Positions 63,887-64,000 of a DNA stretch of 64,000 nucleotides are shown piece after piece. The notes under the pieces were generated by a model. It worked only from the letters and a program-made list of their open reading frames with translations. It had not been told where the DNA came from and ran no database searches. Both the position numbers and the translations under genes were made by a program. The stretch comes from JBBIRG01 sp964410965 (lineage in GTDB: Bacteria > CLD3 > SB21 > JBBIRG01). Numbering within the stretch: the first letter of the stretch is position 1; each line of letters opens with the position of its first letter. The stretch is taken from assembly GCA_964410965.1 (NCBI GenBank), contig CAYPIY010000007.1:221792-285791 (forward strand), read 5' to 3'.

Positions 63887-64000
63887 TTTTTTCATGTTCT
63901 GTGTCCTTAATCCTGTCGGATCTCGATAGGGTCGGTTCAGGCAACCTACCCGAACCGACTATCTATTTTTCTTCCGTGGCTTCATATTCTTATATGTTTT
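63887..64000. repeat. Cassette copy C: REP-like hairpin and spacer, cut by the window edge
   Basis: Repeats the gene-start segment of copy B (ttttttcatgttctgt, then TCCTTAATCCTGTCGG) at 63887-63919. A shortened hairpin follows, GTCGGTTC (63931-63938) and GAACCGAC (63952-63959), then the conserved spacer (CTATCTATTTTTCTTCCGTG) up to base 64000. The nested inner stem of copies A and B is missing. A weak 30-codon frame on the minus strand (63803-63895) follows the copied ribosome site and ATG but resembles nothing. The rest of 63707-63802 shows nothing else. Confidence 0.75.

Noticed and set aside
63803..63895. 30-codon frame with ATG and ribosome site copied from a neighbouring gene start
   Set aside because: It has no signal peptide or recognisable protein sequence; it seems to exist only because the cassette carries a gene-start segment.

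Overview
The window looks like a chromosomal segment from a bacterium of the Fibrobacterota-Chlorobiota-Bacteroidota (FCB) superphylum, probably one of the less-studied lineages (Calditrichota, KSB1, Ignavibacteriota or Marinimicrobia type). The main evidence is six exported proteins that end in the same ~85-residue C-terminal domain: a YPNPFNP block, then VYNxLGQEVRTLVN, WDGxxNxGxxVxSGVYxYRL and KMxLxK. This is the FlgD-like / type IX secretion (T9SS) type A sorting domain. A PorV/PorQ-family outer-membrane protein and a TonB-dependent receptor support the same placement. Codon use is of moderate G+C. Shine-Dalgarno sites are conventional, several good sigma-70-like promoters are visible, and three genes start with TTG. 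No tRNA, rRNA, CRISPR array, insertion sequence or phage gene was seen.

Layout. (1) 1-8.7 kb: the 3' part of a TPR-CHAT protease-like gene, then a leftward run of a glycerophosphodiesterase, two M28 aminopeptidases with sorting domains, a 54-codon remnant of a third M28 gene, and a large secreted HEFGH metallopeptidase. (2) 8.7-15.3 kb: AroQ, a Ycf48-like propeller lipoprotein, an intergenic stretch with a nucleotidyltransferase relic and three hairpins, then ThyX, an ACT protein, an orphan sensor kinase and a phosphodiester glycosidase lipoprotein. (3) 15.5-22.6 kb, rightward: SemiSWEET, a 1909-residue alpha-2-macroglobulin with an intact thioester motif, and a TPR lipoprotein, closed by a strong terminator. 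(4) 22.8-36.6 kb, leftward: two sorting-domain proteins with their own promoters and terminators, then a four-gene operon of a lipoprotein, a TonB receptor, a 1169-residue exported protein and a PorV-like protein. A TTGACA-17-TATATT promoter precedes that operon. (5) 36.8-39.2 kb: MATE exporter, DUF4416 protein and ribosomal protein L28. (6) 39.4-46.6 kb, rightward: a nine-PAS membrane sensor without a kinase domain, an M24 aminopeptidase and a glycosyltransferase. (7) 46.6-58.4 kb, leftward: hisS at the end of a chemosensory operon (cheB, TPR-fused cheR, hybrid cheA, mcp), and a prenyl synthase-HPr-Enzyme I operon. (8) 58.5-64 kb: two sorting-domain loci, one frameshifted, set in a repeated cassette.

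The most unusual biology is the mosaic build of the exported proteins. A ~330-residue N-terminal module is shared by an M28 peptidase at 3-5 kb and the frameshifted gene at 60 kb. The middle of the same frameshifted gene matches the 1169-residue protein at 29-32 kb. Its last 62 codons plus 3' flank are identical, over 222 bp, to those of the next gene. A third copy of the flank runs off the right edge and predicts another cargo gene just beyond. The hybrid CheA also carries two tandem motifs resembling the MshEN c-di-GMP-binding repeat between its phosphotransfer domains and its kinase core.
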